Both the position numbers and the translations under genes were made by a program. This document shows positions 19,410-28,232 of a stretch of DNA of 64,000 nucleotides, piece by piece. The stretch spans positions 186,001 to 250,000 of the forward strand of contig NZ_CP128355.1 of the NCBI RefSeq assembly GCF_038789205.1, in the 5' to 3' direction. This stretch comes from Staphylococcus hsinchuensis (GTDB taxonomy: Bacteria > Bacillota > Bacilli > Staphylococcales > Staphylococcaceae). The notes below the pieces were generated by a model. The model saw only the letters and a list, made by a program, of their open reading frames with translations, was not told the origin of the DNA and did no database searches. Positions within the stretch are counted from its first letter, which is position 1; each line of letters opens with the position of its first letter.

Positions 19410-20285
19410 ATGACCAACGTTTTATACAAGATAGATAGCCAATATTCACAATTTACAAGAACTGAAAAGAAAATTGCAGATTTTATATTAAATGCACCAC
19501 ATAAGATTATAAATATGTCAGTTCAAGATTTATCTGAAAAAATAGATACGAGTACGGCTTCAATTGTACGTTTTAGTAGAAAAATTACAGGGCAAGGTTT
19601 CCAGGAATTAAAGATAGCCATTTCCCGTTATTTGCCTGAAGATACAATTAATAATAACCATATGGAATTAATGGTGAATGAATCTGTTGATGCGATTAAA
19701 TCAAAAATGTTAACAAGAGCCAAAGATACGATGAATTTCGTATCAAACCAAATCAATAGTAAAAATATCGACGAAATTTGCGACATATTAAAACATAAAC
19801 GTACTATTTTTCTATTTGGATATGGTGCTTCATTCATTATAGTCACGGACTTATTTCAAAAGCTATCTCGTGTAGGTCTGAACGTCCGATTATTACAGGA
19901 AACACATCTGTTTATGACGACATTAGCCACACATGACGAAAGAGATTGTATTATCTTCGTTACGAACCAAGGTAATCATAGCGAAATGATATCCATGGCA
20001 AGAGTTGCAAAGGATTATAATATTTCACTTATCACAATTTCGAGTGATGCAAACAATCCTATCACTCAAATTTCAGATCATACGTTAATCTATGGTCAAA
20101 CTGATGAAAACGAATTGCGTATGGCAGCTACAACTTCTCTGTTTGCACAATTATTTACAGTTGATGTATTATATTATCGCTATATCGCATTAAATTATCA
20201 AACAGCACTCGATTCAATCACACAATCCAAAATGGCATTAGACAATTATCGTAAACATCTATCTACTATACGCTTCAAACATTAA
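19410..20285 (+). CDS. murR: RpiR-family regulator of the MurNAc operon
   Basis: A 291-residue protein. An N-terminal RpiR HTH (LSEKIDTSTASIVRFSRKITG) is followed by a SIS domain that senses a phosphosugar. The start is one of two adjacent ATGs at 19407 and 19410, overlapping the murP stop. I favour 19410, seven bases after GGGG. MurR-type proteins bind MurNAc-6P and control the operon they sit in. A strong terminator follows. Confidence 0.88.
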   Translation: MTNVLYKIDSQYSQFTRTEKKIADFILNAPHKIINMSVQDLSEKIDTSTASIVRFSRKITGQGFQELKIAISRYLPEDTINNNHMELMVNESVDAIKSKMLTRAKDTMNFVSNQINSKNIDEICDILKHKRTIFLFGYGASFIIVTDLFQKLSRVGLNVRLLQETHLFMTTLATHDERDCIIFVTNQGNHSEMISMARVAKDYNISLITISSDANNPITQISDHTLIYGQTDENELRMAATTSLFAQLFTVDVLYYRYIALNYQTALDSITQSKMALDNYRKHLSTIRFKH

Positions 20286-20326
20286 ATTTTGTATGAACGT
20301 CAAAACTATTCAGAATAAATATAAAT

Positions 20327-20378
20327 ACAAAACACTCAGTTAGTGATTTTTAATGAAATCAAAACTGAGTGTTTTTAT
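20327..20378 (+). terminator. Terminator of the MurNAc operon
   Basis: AAACACTCAGTT and AACTGAGTGTTT arms are followed by TTTATTA. Confidence 0.8.
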
Positions 20379-20385
20379 TATAAAG

Positions 20386-20424
20386 AAAAAACGTACTGAC
20401 TGTTAATAGCCAGTACGTTTTTTG
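20386..20424 (-). terminator. Terminator of the alkaline phosphatase gene
   Basis: AAAAAACGTACTG and CAGTACGTTTTTT are perfect arms; the T run on the minus strand follows the phosphatase gene. Confidence 0.85.
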
Positions 20425-20443
20425 AACTTATTGTAGTTAACGA

Positions 20444-21874
20444 TTATTTAGCTGAGTTTCTGAAGAAGTCAAAGATGTTTTTCGCATCGTCAGTATCGTC
20501 GATGTTACCTTGGTATCTATCGCTACCAGGACCGAATGCGTAAGTATTTACGTCTTCACCAGTGTGACCGTTAGTAGTCCAACCAGTGTGTGATTCATCG
20601 TTAATTGGCTTTTGGATAGCGTCTTGTAATTTTTGTAATTCAGCTGCATAGTCTTTATCGTCTTCGTTGTATTTCTTAATGTTTTTAGTTTGTTTCTTAA
20701 TTGCTTTCATATCATCTTTAGATAATTCGAAACCATAACCTTCGTTAATTACTTTCTCAGGATCTTTACCTTTAGCAATTTCTTGAGTCATGTAAGAACC
20801 AGAATGTTTCATTTTCTTGATTGCATCTGGGTTCCATTTGTAATCTTTACCTTTAGCGATTGAAAGACCACCAGTTGAATGGTCAGCTGTTGCTACAACT
20901 AATGTATCAGGATGTTGTTTAGCATAGTTCATTGCGTAGTCGAATGATTTTTCGAAACCTTGCATTTCTGACATTACACCAGTGATATCGTTAGGGTGAC
21001 CTGATTTATCGATTGAAGCACCTTCTACCATTAAGAAGAAACCTTTATTATTTTGTTGTAAACGGTTGATTGCACTGTCAGTCATGTCTACTAATTTAGG
21101 GTTTTTAGCTGGTGCATCGATTTGTAATGGCATGTTCTCATCAGAGAATAAACCTAATACTTGGTTATTTTTAGAATTTTGTAATTGTGTTTTATTGTTT
21201 ACGATGTCGTAACCGTCTTTTTTGAATTTATCAGTTAAGTTTCCGTTTTCTTTACCGAAGTATTTAGCTCCCCCACCAAGAAGAACGTCTACTTTATGTT
21301 GACCATTGATTGTATCATTGTAGAATTGTTGAGCGATTTCATCTTTTTTGTCACGGTCATCAACGTGTGCTGCATATGCTGCTGGTGTAGCATCTGTGAT
21401 TTCAGCAGTTGAAACTAAACCAGTTGATTTACCGTTTTCTTTAGCTTGTTCTAATACTGTTTTAAGTTTTTGTTTGTTACCATCAACACCGATAGCACCG
21501 TTGTATGTTTTATGTCCTGAACTGAAAGCTGTTGCTCCCGCAGCTGAGTCAGTTACGTTTTCATCTGGATCATCAGGGTTTGTACGTTGTGTCCCTACTA
21601 AATAATCATCGAAAGCTGTTTTTTCCATTTCTTTCGTTTCTGGTTTATCTTTGAAGTAACGGTAAGCTGAATTATAAGAAGGTCCCATACCATCGCCAAC
21701 CATGAAAATTACATTTTTAGGATTTTTAGTATTTCCCATGTAAGTTACGTCTGAATCATTCCCTGGTGCTTGACCACCTGCAGAAGCGTGAATTGTTTGA
21801 GCTCCACCAAATGCTGAACCTAATACGATTGCACTAGTTAAAGAAGCTGTTGCAAACTTTTTGTACATTTTCAT
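20444..21874 (-). CDS. phoA: Secreted alkaline phosphatase
   Basis: A 476-residue protein. Residues 1-32 form a signal peptide (cleavage near IHASA). The metal-site motif FMVGDGMGPS appears near residue 57, and the catalytic Ser lies in VTDSAAGATAFSSG near 109. Two later metal-ligand stretches are ATADHSTGG and GHTGEDVN. It hydrolyses phosphomonoesters outside the membrane to scavenge phosphate. It is monocistronic, and its promoter region shows PhoP-like repeats. Confidence 0.93.
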   Translation of the reverse strand: MKMYKKFATASLTSAIVLGSAFGGAQTIHASAGGQAPGNDSDVTYMGNTKNPKNVIFMVGDGMGPSYNSAYRYFKDKPETKEMEKTAFDDYLVGTQRTNPDDPDENVTDSAAGATAFSSGHKTYNGAIGVDGNKQKLKTVLEQAKENGKSTGLVSTAEITDATPAAYAAHVDDRDKKDEIAQQFYNDTINGQHKVDVLLGGGAKYFGKENGNLTDKFKKDGYDIVNNKTQLQNSKNNQVLGLFSDENMPLQIDAPAKNPKLVDMTDSAINRLQQNNKGFFLMVEGASIDKSGHPNDITGVMSEMQGFEKSFDYAMNYAKQHPDTLVVATADHSTGGLSIAKGKDYKWNPDAIKKMKHSGSYMTQEIAKGKDPEKVINEGYGFELSKDDMKAIKKQTKNIKKYNEDDKDYAAELQKLQDAIQKPINDESHTGWTTNGHTGEDVNTYAFGPGSDRYQGNIDDTDDAKNIFDFFRNSAK

Positions 21875-21913
21875 TAATTAAAACCCCTTTATGTATTAAT
21901 TATTACAAATAAA

Positions 21914-21967
21914 ATTATAGTACATGAACGTTGAGGCAATTTTGTAATATAGTAAATTTTATGTAAA
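21914..21967 (-). promoter_or_regulatory. Alkaline phosphatase promoter with candidate PhoP boxes
   Basis: On the minus strand TATAAT (21919-21914) lacks a good -35. Upstream are TTTACA (21967-21962), TTTACT (21956-21951, 11 bases on) and ATTACA (21948-21943). They resemble PhoP direct repeats of TTNACA with helical spacing. Confidence 0.45.
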
Positions 21968-22014
21968 CTGTAGATAATTTTAAAAATCAATCGTCTTTGT
22001 TATGTGTATCATCT

Positions 22015-22066
22015 AAAAAAATAGCTATAAACAATAGTACCTATAGGCACTACGTTTATAGCTAAC
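22015..22066 (-). terminator. Terminator of the amino-acid permease gene
   Basis: TAGCTATAAAC and GTTTATAGCTA are perfect 11-base arms; seven T follow on the minus strand. Confidence 0.8.
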
Positions 22067-22110
22067 TTACAAAATGTAATATTTAAGTGATCATTTAAAT
22101 ATAGACCTAA

Positions 22111-23505
22111 TTATTTTAATATTTGTTCGTCTTTACTTAACTTATGATAGCCTTTTATGAAATAAAATGCTGTCATAAATAATAAAAATACAATTCCGAT
22201 TATAACTGAAACGACAGTTTCTTTATTGAATAACATTCCAATTAGCACAATGATAAAGAAGATCATTGTCACAAGACTTGTCGCTCTTCCTCCAGGCATT
22301 TTAAACGTATGCCCTTCAATTTTTTCAGGATAATGCTTTCTAAATCTCATATGACTTATTAATATCATAAACCACGGCACCATTCCTGGTAAGATTGAAG
22401 CACTGTAAACATAGACGAAAATACTATCCGCACCTTTAATAAATAAAGGTAAAATCACATTTAATAATGCACCAATCAATATTCCGATTGAAATCGCTAA
22501 TACTGTCCAAAGTGGTACACCATTTTTCATTACTTTCGTAAAGACTTTAGGTAGATGACCATTTTTAGATAGTGTTAACATCATACGACTTGCACTAAAG
22601 ATACCTGAGTTACATCCTGACATGGCAGCTGTTAATACAACAAAGTTTATTAAACCAGCAGCGAATGTAATACCTACTTTGGCAAATGTCGCAACGAATG
22701 GACTACCAATATTACCTAAATCATTCCAAGGATAGACGGTTACAATGACGAATATTGCTCCGATATAGAAGATTAATATACGCCAGATAACACCGTTGAC
22801 TGCACTTTTAATATTTTTTTGAGGATCTTTTGTTTCACCGGCAGTGATACCGATCAATTCAACCCCTTGATATGAACCAATTACAATTGATAATGCAAAG
22901 AAGAAACCTAACCATCCGTGTGGCATAAACCCACCATGTGACCATAAGTTCGATAATCCAATTGGGTTACCGCCATTACCGAAACCAAAGAAGATTAATC
23001 CAATACCAGCGATAATCATTAAGATAATTGTTACAACTTTGATCATTGCAAACCAAAATTCAAATTCGCCGAAAGCTTTAACTGAAACTAAGTTAGCTCC
23101 AGCTAATAACAGCACGACAATAACACCTGGGATCCACTGTGGTAAATGTGGGAACCAGAAATTCATATATTCACCGACGGCTATAACTTCACTCATTCCA
23201 ACGACAACCCATTGGAATATATTACTCCATGCTGTTAAATAGCCTGCGACTGGATGTATGTAATCTCCTGCGAAATTAGCAAATGATCCTGAAGTAGGTG
23301 TTAAATAAACCATTTCTCCCATTGCTCTCATAACTAAAAATATAAATAAACCTGCAATTAAATATGCAAAAATTACTGAAGGCCCTGTCCATTTAATTGT
23401 ACTTGTTGCACCCATAAACAGACCGACACCAATTGTTCCACCCAATGCAATCATTCGCATTTGGCGAGCACTGAGTCCCCTTTGTAACTCATTATTATCA
23501 TTCAT
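22111..23505 (-). CDS. APC-family amino acid permease
   Basis: A 464-residue protein with twelve hydrophobic helices. The amino-acid transporter (AAT) signature begins [20 protein letters not shown], and [19 protein letters not shown] is the family loop near residue 222. Close relatives carry D-serine/alanine/glycine, GABA or aromatic amino acids; the sequence does not settle which. A cre site about 100 bases upstream suggests catabolite control, so it may import an amino acid used as a carbon source. Confidence 0.85.
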   Translation of the reverse strand: MNDNNELQRGLSARQMRMIALGGTIGVGLFMGATSTIKWTGPSVIFAYLIAGLFIFLVMRAMGEMVYLTPTSGSFANFAGDYIHPVAGYLTAWSNIFQWVVVGMSEVIAVGEYMNFWFPHLPQWIPGVIVVLLLAGANLVSVKAFGEFEFWFAMIKVVTIILMIIAGIGLIFFGFGNGGNPIGLSNLWSHGGFMPHGWLGFFFALSIVIGSYQGVELIGITAGETKDPQKNIKSAVNGVIWRILIFYIGAIFVIVTVYPWNDLGNIGSPFVATFAKVGITFAAGLINFVVLTAAMSGCNSGIFSASRMMLTLSKNGHLPKVFTKVMKNGVPLWTVLAISIGILIGALLNVILPLFIKGADSIFVYVYSASILPGMVPWFMILISHMRFRKHYPEKIEGHTFKMPGGRATSLVTMIFFIIVLIGMLFNKETVVSVIIGIVFLLFMTAFYFIKGYHKLSKDEQILK

Positions 23506-23609
23506 TTTATAAACCCCATCTCTTTCTTATATCAGTCCATATTCATTAATCACTTGTCATGTCGTTATTGTACTATAAATCTTTAAAATTTAAACAATTT
23601 TTTGAAAAA

Positions 23610-23623
23610 TGTAAACGATTACA
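23610..23623. promoter_or_regulatory. cre site upstream of the amino-acid permease
   Basis: TGTAAACGATTACA is an almost perfect palindromic CcpA operator. It lies in the 338-base divergent interval between the permease and a membrane-protein gene. The rest of the interval is AT-rich, and I see no other defined element. Confidence 0.7.
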
Positions 23624-23843
23624 TGTACAATTGTATTTCCTATTTAAACAAATCGTCATATTTGAATAAAATTTTTATGTATTTTTACTTTTTAATGGTT
23701 AATTTAGTCATTCGTTATTGACCCTTCATAAAAGTCTTACAGCGCACTAGTAATGAAATAGTTCCATTCGTTCAACTACAAAAATATAATGTCTATGTAT
23801 GATTATGATATAATCTATATAAGATTTACTTAAGGAGTTATTT

Positions 23844-24203
23844 ATGAATAAAACTTTAACCCAACGAACAGTTATACTTTCAATTCTGTTTGGCTTATTC
23901 TTTTGTATATTTAGTTACTTTAGTGAGAGTCACGCCTCTATCGGTAACGTCATACTTAGAGGAATCATAGCCACAATTGTCTTTGCGTTGTTATATTACA
24001 CTTTATTTTCAATATTAAATTCGCCAGAGCGTAAATATAAATTTGGAATTACGATCCCTATTTGCCTATTGCTAGCAATATTACTTACCGCAATTTTTTC
24101 AGCTATAAAAGTTGGTATCATTGTAGGACTTATTATCGGTGTGCTTGCTGGTTATATATGGGAATGGATAGAGAAACGCAAATCAGGTGGTGATCGACAA
24201 TGA
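23844..24203 (+). CDS. Membrane protein of unknown function
   Basis: A 119-residue protein with four hydrophobic segments and a basic C-terminus (WEWIEKRKSGGDRQ). It follows AAGGAGTTA. Its stop overlaps the ATG of the next small membrane-protein gene, so the two are coupled. No family is recognised. Confidence 0.7.
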   Translation: MNKTLTQRTVILSILFGLFFCIFSYFSESHASIGNVILRGIIATIVFALLYYTLFSILNSPERKYKFGITIPICLLLAILLTAIFSAIKVGIIVGLIIGVLAGYIWEWIEKRKSGGDRQ

Positions 24204-24376
24204 ATATGGTCATAGGTCTTATATTAATCGTGTTATTAATATTGAGTATAATTCCAAACTTCAAAAAGTACCAACAAGCTAAAGCGAACGGTGAAAAAAC
24301 AACACGTTTTGCAATTATGTTTGGGATAGATACTATTTTACTTATATTAATCTTAATCGCGTTATTCTATAAATAG
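24200..24376 (+). CDS. 58-residue two-helix membrane protein
   Basis: This short gene starts at the ATG overlapping the preceding stop (ATGA). It encodes two hydrophobic helices separated by KKYQQAKANGEKTTRFA and ends LIALFYK. A strong terminator 15 bases downstream supports a two-gene operon. Function unknown. Confidence 0.65.
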   Translation: MNMVIGLILIVLLILSIIPNFKKYQQAKANGEKTTRFAIMFGIDTILLILILIALFYK

Positions 24377-24389
24377 ATTGAATATCATA

Positions 24390-24435
24390 ATGAGTTTGGA
24401 GGCAGTAATAAACGTGCCTCCAAACTCATTTTTTG
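24390..24435. terminator. Strong hairpin terminator
   Basis: ATGAGTTTGGAGGCA pairs with TGCCTCCAAACTCAT, with T runs downstream on the plus strand. It separates convergent units. Confidence 0.85.
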
Positions 24436-24470
24436 TAAAAAATATAATGGCTCCTTTTGCCTCATTACTT

Positions 24471-24662
24471 TTAGTAAAATCTTTTCAATACCAAATAATA
24501 AACTAAACCAGCAAACACAAGATACGCCATTGTCTCTATTAAAAAATAATTAAATTGAGATTGAATGGTTTTATTTTTATCAAATTTCGGTCCTAACCAT
24601 AATTTACTTATTGCTAAAATCAATGGTCCACTTAAGAAGAATAAAATAATATATCCATTCAT
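24471..24662 (-). CDS. 63-residue membrane protein
   Basis: Two hydrophobic helices separated by a polar stretch LGPKFDKNKTIQSQ. Its ribosome site GGGAG lies in the last codons of the upstream HAD phosphatase gene, so it is probably expressed as that gene's downstream partner. Function unknown. Confidence 0.6.
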   Translation of the reverse strand: MNGYIILFFLSGPLILAISKLWLGPKFDKNKTIQSQFNYFLIETMAYLVFAGLVYYLVLKRFY

Positions 24663-24668
24663 ATATGA

Positions 24669-25313
24669 TTAACTCCCACTTTTTTCAAAATACTTCTCGA
24701 TCATTTCATCTGCTGATAAATCTTTATCTGTATACGCAATTGAACTAAAGTCTTGTTTAGCTGTTATCTCGTTTGTATTAATGATGACATCTAATCCTGC
24801 ATTTATTGCAGCAGTAGCTCCATTGACTGAATCCTCAATTGCTAAACAGTTAACTGGATTGAAATTCAAACTTTGAACGGCAGTTAAATATGGATCCGGT
24901 TCTGGTTTGATCGCATCTACATCTTCTCTACCGATGACTACCTCTATATACTCATCTAAATTCAAACGATTAAATATAGGCATAATATCTTTACGATAAC
25001 TACTCGTCGCAATGGCCATCGGTATATGACGCTTTTTACAAAATGCCATTAACTTTTGGATATCCTCATTTATCGGTAAAAACTCACTTGATTGATGATG
25101 TTCTTTATATATTTCCTCTTTTCTTTCTGTACCAAGTTGTTCCTCTAAATATGTATGTAATTGCGTTGCAGCTCCTCCGATTGATTGTTTATAGAAATCT
25201 AATGATATCACTGGTTTATTGTATTGCTGTAAATGATGATTGATTGTATCAAATAAATGTTGTTCAGTATCAACAATCGTACCATCAAAATCAAATATAA
25301 CTGCTCTATACAT
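24669..25313 (-). CDS. HAD-family phosphatase (beta-phosphoglucomutase/PGP type)
   Basis: A 214-residue protein. Motif I DFDGTIVDTE holds the nucleophile Asp, motif II is ATSSYR, motif III contains Lys in IKPEPDPY, and motif IV is AIEDSVNGATAA. A helical cap sits at residues 15-80. It should dephosphorylate or isomerise a small sugar phosphate. Nothing in the neighbours names the substrate. Confidence 0.85.
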   Translation of the reverse strand: MYRAVIFDFDGTIVDTEQHLFDTINHHLQQYNKPVISLDFYKQSIGGAATQLHTYLEEQLGTERKEEIYKEHHQSSEFLPINEDIQKLMAFCKKRHIPMAIATSSYRKDIMPIFNRLNLDEYIEVVIGREDVDAIKPEPDPYLTAVQSLNFNPVNCLAIEDSVNGATAAINAGLDVIINTNEITAKQDFSSIAYTDKDLSADEMIEKYFEKSGS

Positions 25314-25371
25314 GTCTCATCCTCCTTTATAGCATTATTTAACTGCTTATCTTTCATTGTATATGAATAAT

Positions 25372-25408
25372 AGAGTCTGAGACAGAAATAGGTGTCTCAG
25401 ACTCTTTG
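25372..25408 (-). terminator. Terminator hairpin (GTCTGAGACA type)
   Basis: AGAGTCTGAGACA and TGTCTCAGACTCT arms. A near-identical hairpin lies at 63864-63904. Confidence 0.7.
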
Positions 25409-25494
25409 TAAATTTAGTAGGACTTTGAAATCTTTATTAGAAAGTTCAATTTCTATCCCACTCCCAAAAACATATATCTAACATTTCGCTTAAA

Positions 25495-26409
25495 TTATCG
25501 TTTATTCCAATATTTCGCTAATATCGGTCCACTAATATTGTGCACTAAACTAAATACTGCGCCAGGCACAGCTGCTAATGGACTAAAATGTACAGTAGCT
25601 AGCGACACTGCTAAGCCAGAATTTTGCATACCTACCTCTATTGAAACAGCCTTTTTATCAGGGCGTTTAAGTTTGAAGACTTTCGCTAAAGTATATCCTA
25701 ACGTATACCCTACTACATTATGTAGCACCACGACTACAAATATAAGTAAACCTGTTTCTAAAATCTGTGATTTGCTTCCACCTACTACAGACGCCAATAT
25801 GAGTGAGATAGAAACAACTGAGACAATAGGTAAAACATGTGCCGTTTTTTCTGCTAAGTTTCGGAAGAGTTTCTGTAAAATTAATCCTAGTAAAATTGGA
25901 ATCAATATAACTTGTACCACTGACCAAAACACACTCATAAATGACACATGCAACCACTGATGTGCAAATAAATAAATTAAAAATGGTGTGATAAACGGTG
26001 CTAGCAACGTAGAAACACTCGTTATTGCTACAGACAAAGCCACATTAGCATTTGCTAAATAACTCATCACATTACTCGATGTCCCACCTGGACAACATCC
26101 AACAAGTATTACTCCTATCGCAACTTCTGCAGGTAAATGGAAGAGTTTCGCTATTAAATACGTAGCGATAGGCATAATTGTATACTGTAAGATCACCCCT
26201 ATTATGACTGCGCGGGGTGCTTGAAAAACAATTTTGAAATCTTGTGGTTTGATGGTTAACCCCATTCCGAGCATAACGATTCCAAGTAAATACGGAACCC
26301 ATCCACTTAATTTGGCAAGCTCATTTGGAAACACAAAACCAATAAATGCTGCAACTAACATCCATACTAAAAATGTATTAGTTGCAAAACGACTTACTTT
26401 TCTTAACAT
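25495..26409 (-). CDS. Bile acid:sodium symporter (BASS) family transporter
   Basis: A 304-residue protein with about nine helices. Family marks are GVILVGCCPGGTSSNVMSYL near residue 100 and EVGMQNSGLAVSLA near 257. BASS proteins in bacteria carry keto acids, bile acids or related anions with Na+. The substrate is not visible. It is monocistronic. Confidence 0.85.
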   Translation of the reverse strand: MLRKVSRFATNTFLVWMLVAAFIGFVFPNELAKLSGWVPYLLGIVMLGMGLTIKPQDFKIVFQAPRAVIIGVILQYTIMPIATYLIAKLFHLPAEVAIGVILVGCCPGGTSSNVMSYLANANVALSVAITSVSTLLAPFITPFLIYLFAHQWLHVSFMSVFWSVVQVILIPILLGLILQKLFRNLAEKTAHVLPIVSVVSISLILASVVGGSKSQILETGLLIFVVVVLHNVVGYTLGYTLAKVFKLKRPDKKAVSIEVGMQNSGLAVSLATVHFSPLAAVPGAVFSLVHNISGPILAKYWNKR

Positions 26410-26603
26410 CTTTCCCCCTCATTTCTTCTATATATCTATAAAGGGAAATGTATCACACTTTAATAGCAGAAACAATATAGTTTTCTAAATATTCTAACAC
26501 TTAATTGCGAAAATTAAATTATTTTAACTTAGTTCCAAAGACCTAGTGTATTCTTACAAAAACAGTGCTACAATTTAAAGTAAATTAACAAATATTTTCA
26601 AAT

Positions 26604-26659
26604 ATTGGTTATATAATCATTTTTAAGCCTTGGGAAGCTTTTAAATTCGCATAACCAAT
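26604..26659 (+). other. Nested inverted repeat in the leader of the HMA-like gene
   Basis: Outer arms ATTGGTTAT (26604-26612) and ATAACCAAT (26651-26659) enclose an inner hairpin built on AAGC...GCTT around CCTTGGGA. It lies 50 bases upstream of the next start codon. It could be an RNA leader structure or an operator. No known riboswitch class fits. The remaining part of this 300-base gap shows nothing else. Confidence 0.4.
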
Positions 26660-26709
26660 GTTATCAGTTGGGAAATTACGAACTTTCATTAAACGGACGG
26701 AGGTATACC

Positions 26710-27240
26710 ATGATTTTAGATAAAACAGAAAGTTTTTTATTGAATATTGGGGGACTTCATCAAAGAACTACTCGAAAAAAACTTATTAAATTACTCAAAC
26801 ATACACATTTTTGTAAGTCTTTGAACTTTTCGATATATAAATCGAAACAAATTTATGCATTAGAGTTAAACTTACCAAAACGACAATTACCGTATATGAT
26901 TACTTATTTAAGCTTCCATAATTATGCTATTTATCAAATTTTAGATAAATGTGACAATCAAGAACTCATTGACACACAACAATTATTAGTGTCTACAAAA
27001 CGTTTTGTTGTTAATATTGATGGACTCATCGACCCATTTATTAAAGATAAAGTAATCGATATTACGAATTACATTAAAAACACAGAAGATTTAAGATATA
27101 CTTTCAATAAGAATAAACTTTTTGTCTCTTGTACATCTTCAACTTTTTCTAAACTTATCTATCAAATTGCCACACATAATATTGATATCCACGGTGCAAA
27201 GTGCAATCCAAATTATATTAATAATGCAAGAACTTCATAG
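26710..27240 (+). CDS. Two-repeat HMA-like protein without metal cysteines
   Basis: A 176-residue protein that starts at the ATG behind GGAGG (26700-26704). It is an internal duplication. The first half begins SFLLNIGGLHQRTTRKKLIK and the second begins RFVVNIDGLIDPFIKDKVID. Each half has the beta-alpha-beta order of a ferredoxin-like HMA domain, but the CxxC metal motif is missing in both. The role is unknown; it is probably not a classical copper chaperone. It is isolated, with a terminator well downstream. Confidence 0.6.
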   Translation: MILDKTESFLLNIGGLHQRTTRKKLIKLLKHTHFCKSLNFSIYKSKQIYALELNLPKRQLPYMITYLSFHNYAIYQILDKCDNQELIDTQQLLVSTKRFVVNIDGLIDPFIKDKVIDITNYIKNTEDLRYTFNKNKLFVSCTSSTFSKLIYQIATHNIDIHGAKCNPNYINNARTS

Positions 27241-27400
27241 TATTTATATTTTTCATAAGTAATTTTCAACACAAAATTCTTTCTATATTGATTTAAGTAG
27301 GCCATTAACTTGTCAATCGTATTATAACGTTATTTCTTTAATTTTGTAGTATGTAGCCGTATATCTATGAAAGTTAAAGAGACCAAGTTATACATGTTAG

Positions 27401-27447
27401 AAAAAGCCACCTCAAAAGATGAATTTAATCTTTTGAGGTGGCTTTCT
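27401..27447. terminator. Hairpin terminator
   Basis: GCCACCTCAAAAGAT and ATCTTTTGAGGTGGC arms with A/T tails on both sides. It sits in a 300-base gap between the HMA-like gene and a convergent SRPBCC gene and can serve both. It resembles the hairpin at 11603-11650. Confidence 0.75.
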
Positions 27448-27540
27448 TGTTATAAAGGTCAACACTGTTATATCCCAATCCCTTTGCTATATATACATAT
27501 GCTGTTATTTATATATCATTTTATACAAATGAGCTGTTCA

Positions 27541-28047
27541 TTACATATTATTTTCAAAGTCTTCTAAAACAACTTGTAATTTATCAAAAAGTGTTTCAAA
27601 ACCATGAGCGGTAGAGTCGTGGTATTCCTTTTTCTTTTGCTTATATTCTAATGTCGTAAGTCTTCTTTCTTTGGGTACATAAGCATTATAATTAAAGACC
27701 ATTTGTGTGATACCTGGTTCTCGTTCAAATATTTCTACATTAATTTGATCTTCTGAATCACTATATTCAGGCATGCTTACAGTCATCACGATATACTCAA
27801 ATGGTGTTAATGTTTGGTATTGACCTGTTATTATATTTTGCTTTCCTTTATAAACATCGACAATCTTATATTCGCCACCCTGTTTAGGCTCTACATGTAT
27901 TAATTTGTTTGTTCTTTCTGAGGTCATGAACCATTGTTTTAAGAAACGTTGATCTGTCCATGCTTGATATAATAATGCGGGCTCGACTTTAAATAAACGT
28001 TCGAGTTCAATCTCAACATTTTCATTTTCTACATTATATTTAGCCAC
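27541..28047 (-). CDS. SRPBCC (AHSA1-like) domain protein
   Basis: A 168-residue single-domain protein that starts at GTG (28047) behind AGGTGA. Family marks are ALLYQAWTDQRFLKQWFM and the C-terminal HGFETLFDKLQVVLE. AHSA1-type proteins bind hydrophobic ligands; bacterial members are uncharacterised. Monocistronic. Confidence 0.75.
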   Translation of the reverse strand: MAKYNVENENVEIELERLFKVEPALLYQAWTDQRFLKQWFMTSERTNKLIHVEPKQGGEYKIVDVYKGKQNIITGQYQTLTPFEYIVMTVSMPEYSDSEDQINVEIFEREPGITQMVFNYNAYVPKERRLTTLEYKQKKKEYHDSTAHGFETLFDKLQVVLEDFENNM

Positions 28048-28232
28048 TCTCGTTCACCTACTTTCACTCTTAAGTACATTCTAACTGATTCTATATCTTT
28101 TCTAAACAAAAATACTATAATTCAAACCTTTACTCTTGATTCTTTCTCAGTTTCGACAAAATTAGTATTGAAAATTGTTATTTTAGCTTTAAAAAATTTA
28201 TATTACTCAGTATTCGTTTCAAGTTATATAGG

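Noticed and set aside
27367-27567. 66-codon plus-strand ORF
   Set aside because: It reads through a terminator hairpin and has no convincing ribosome site.
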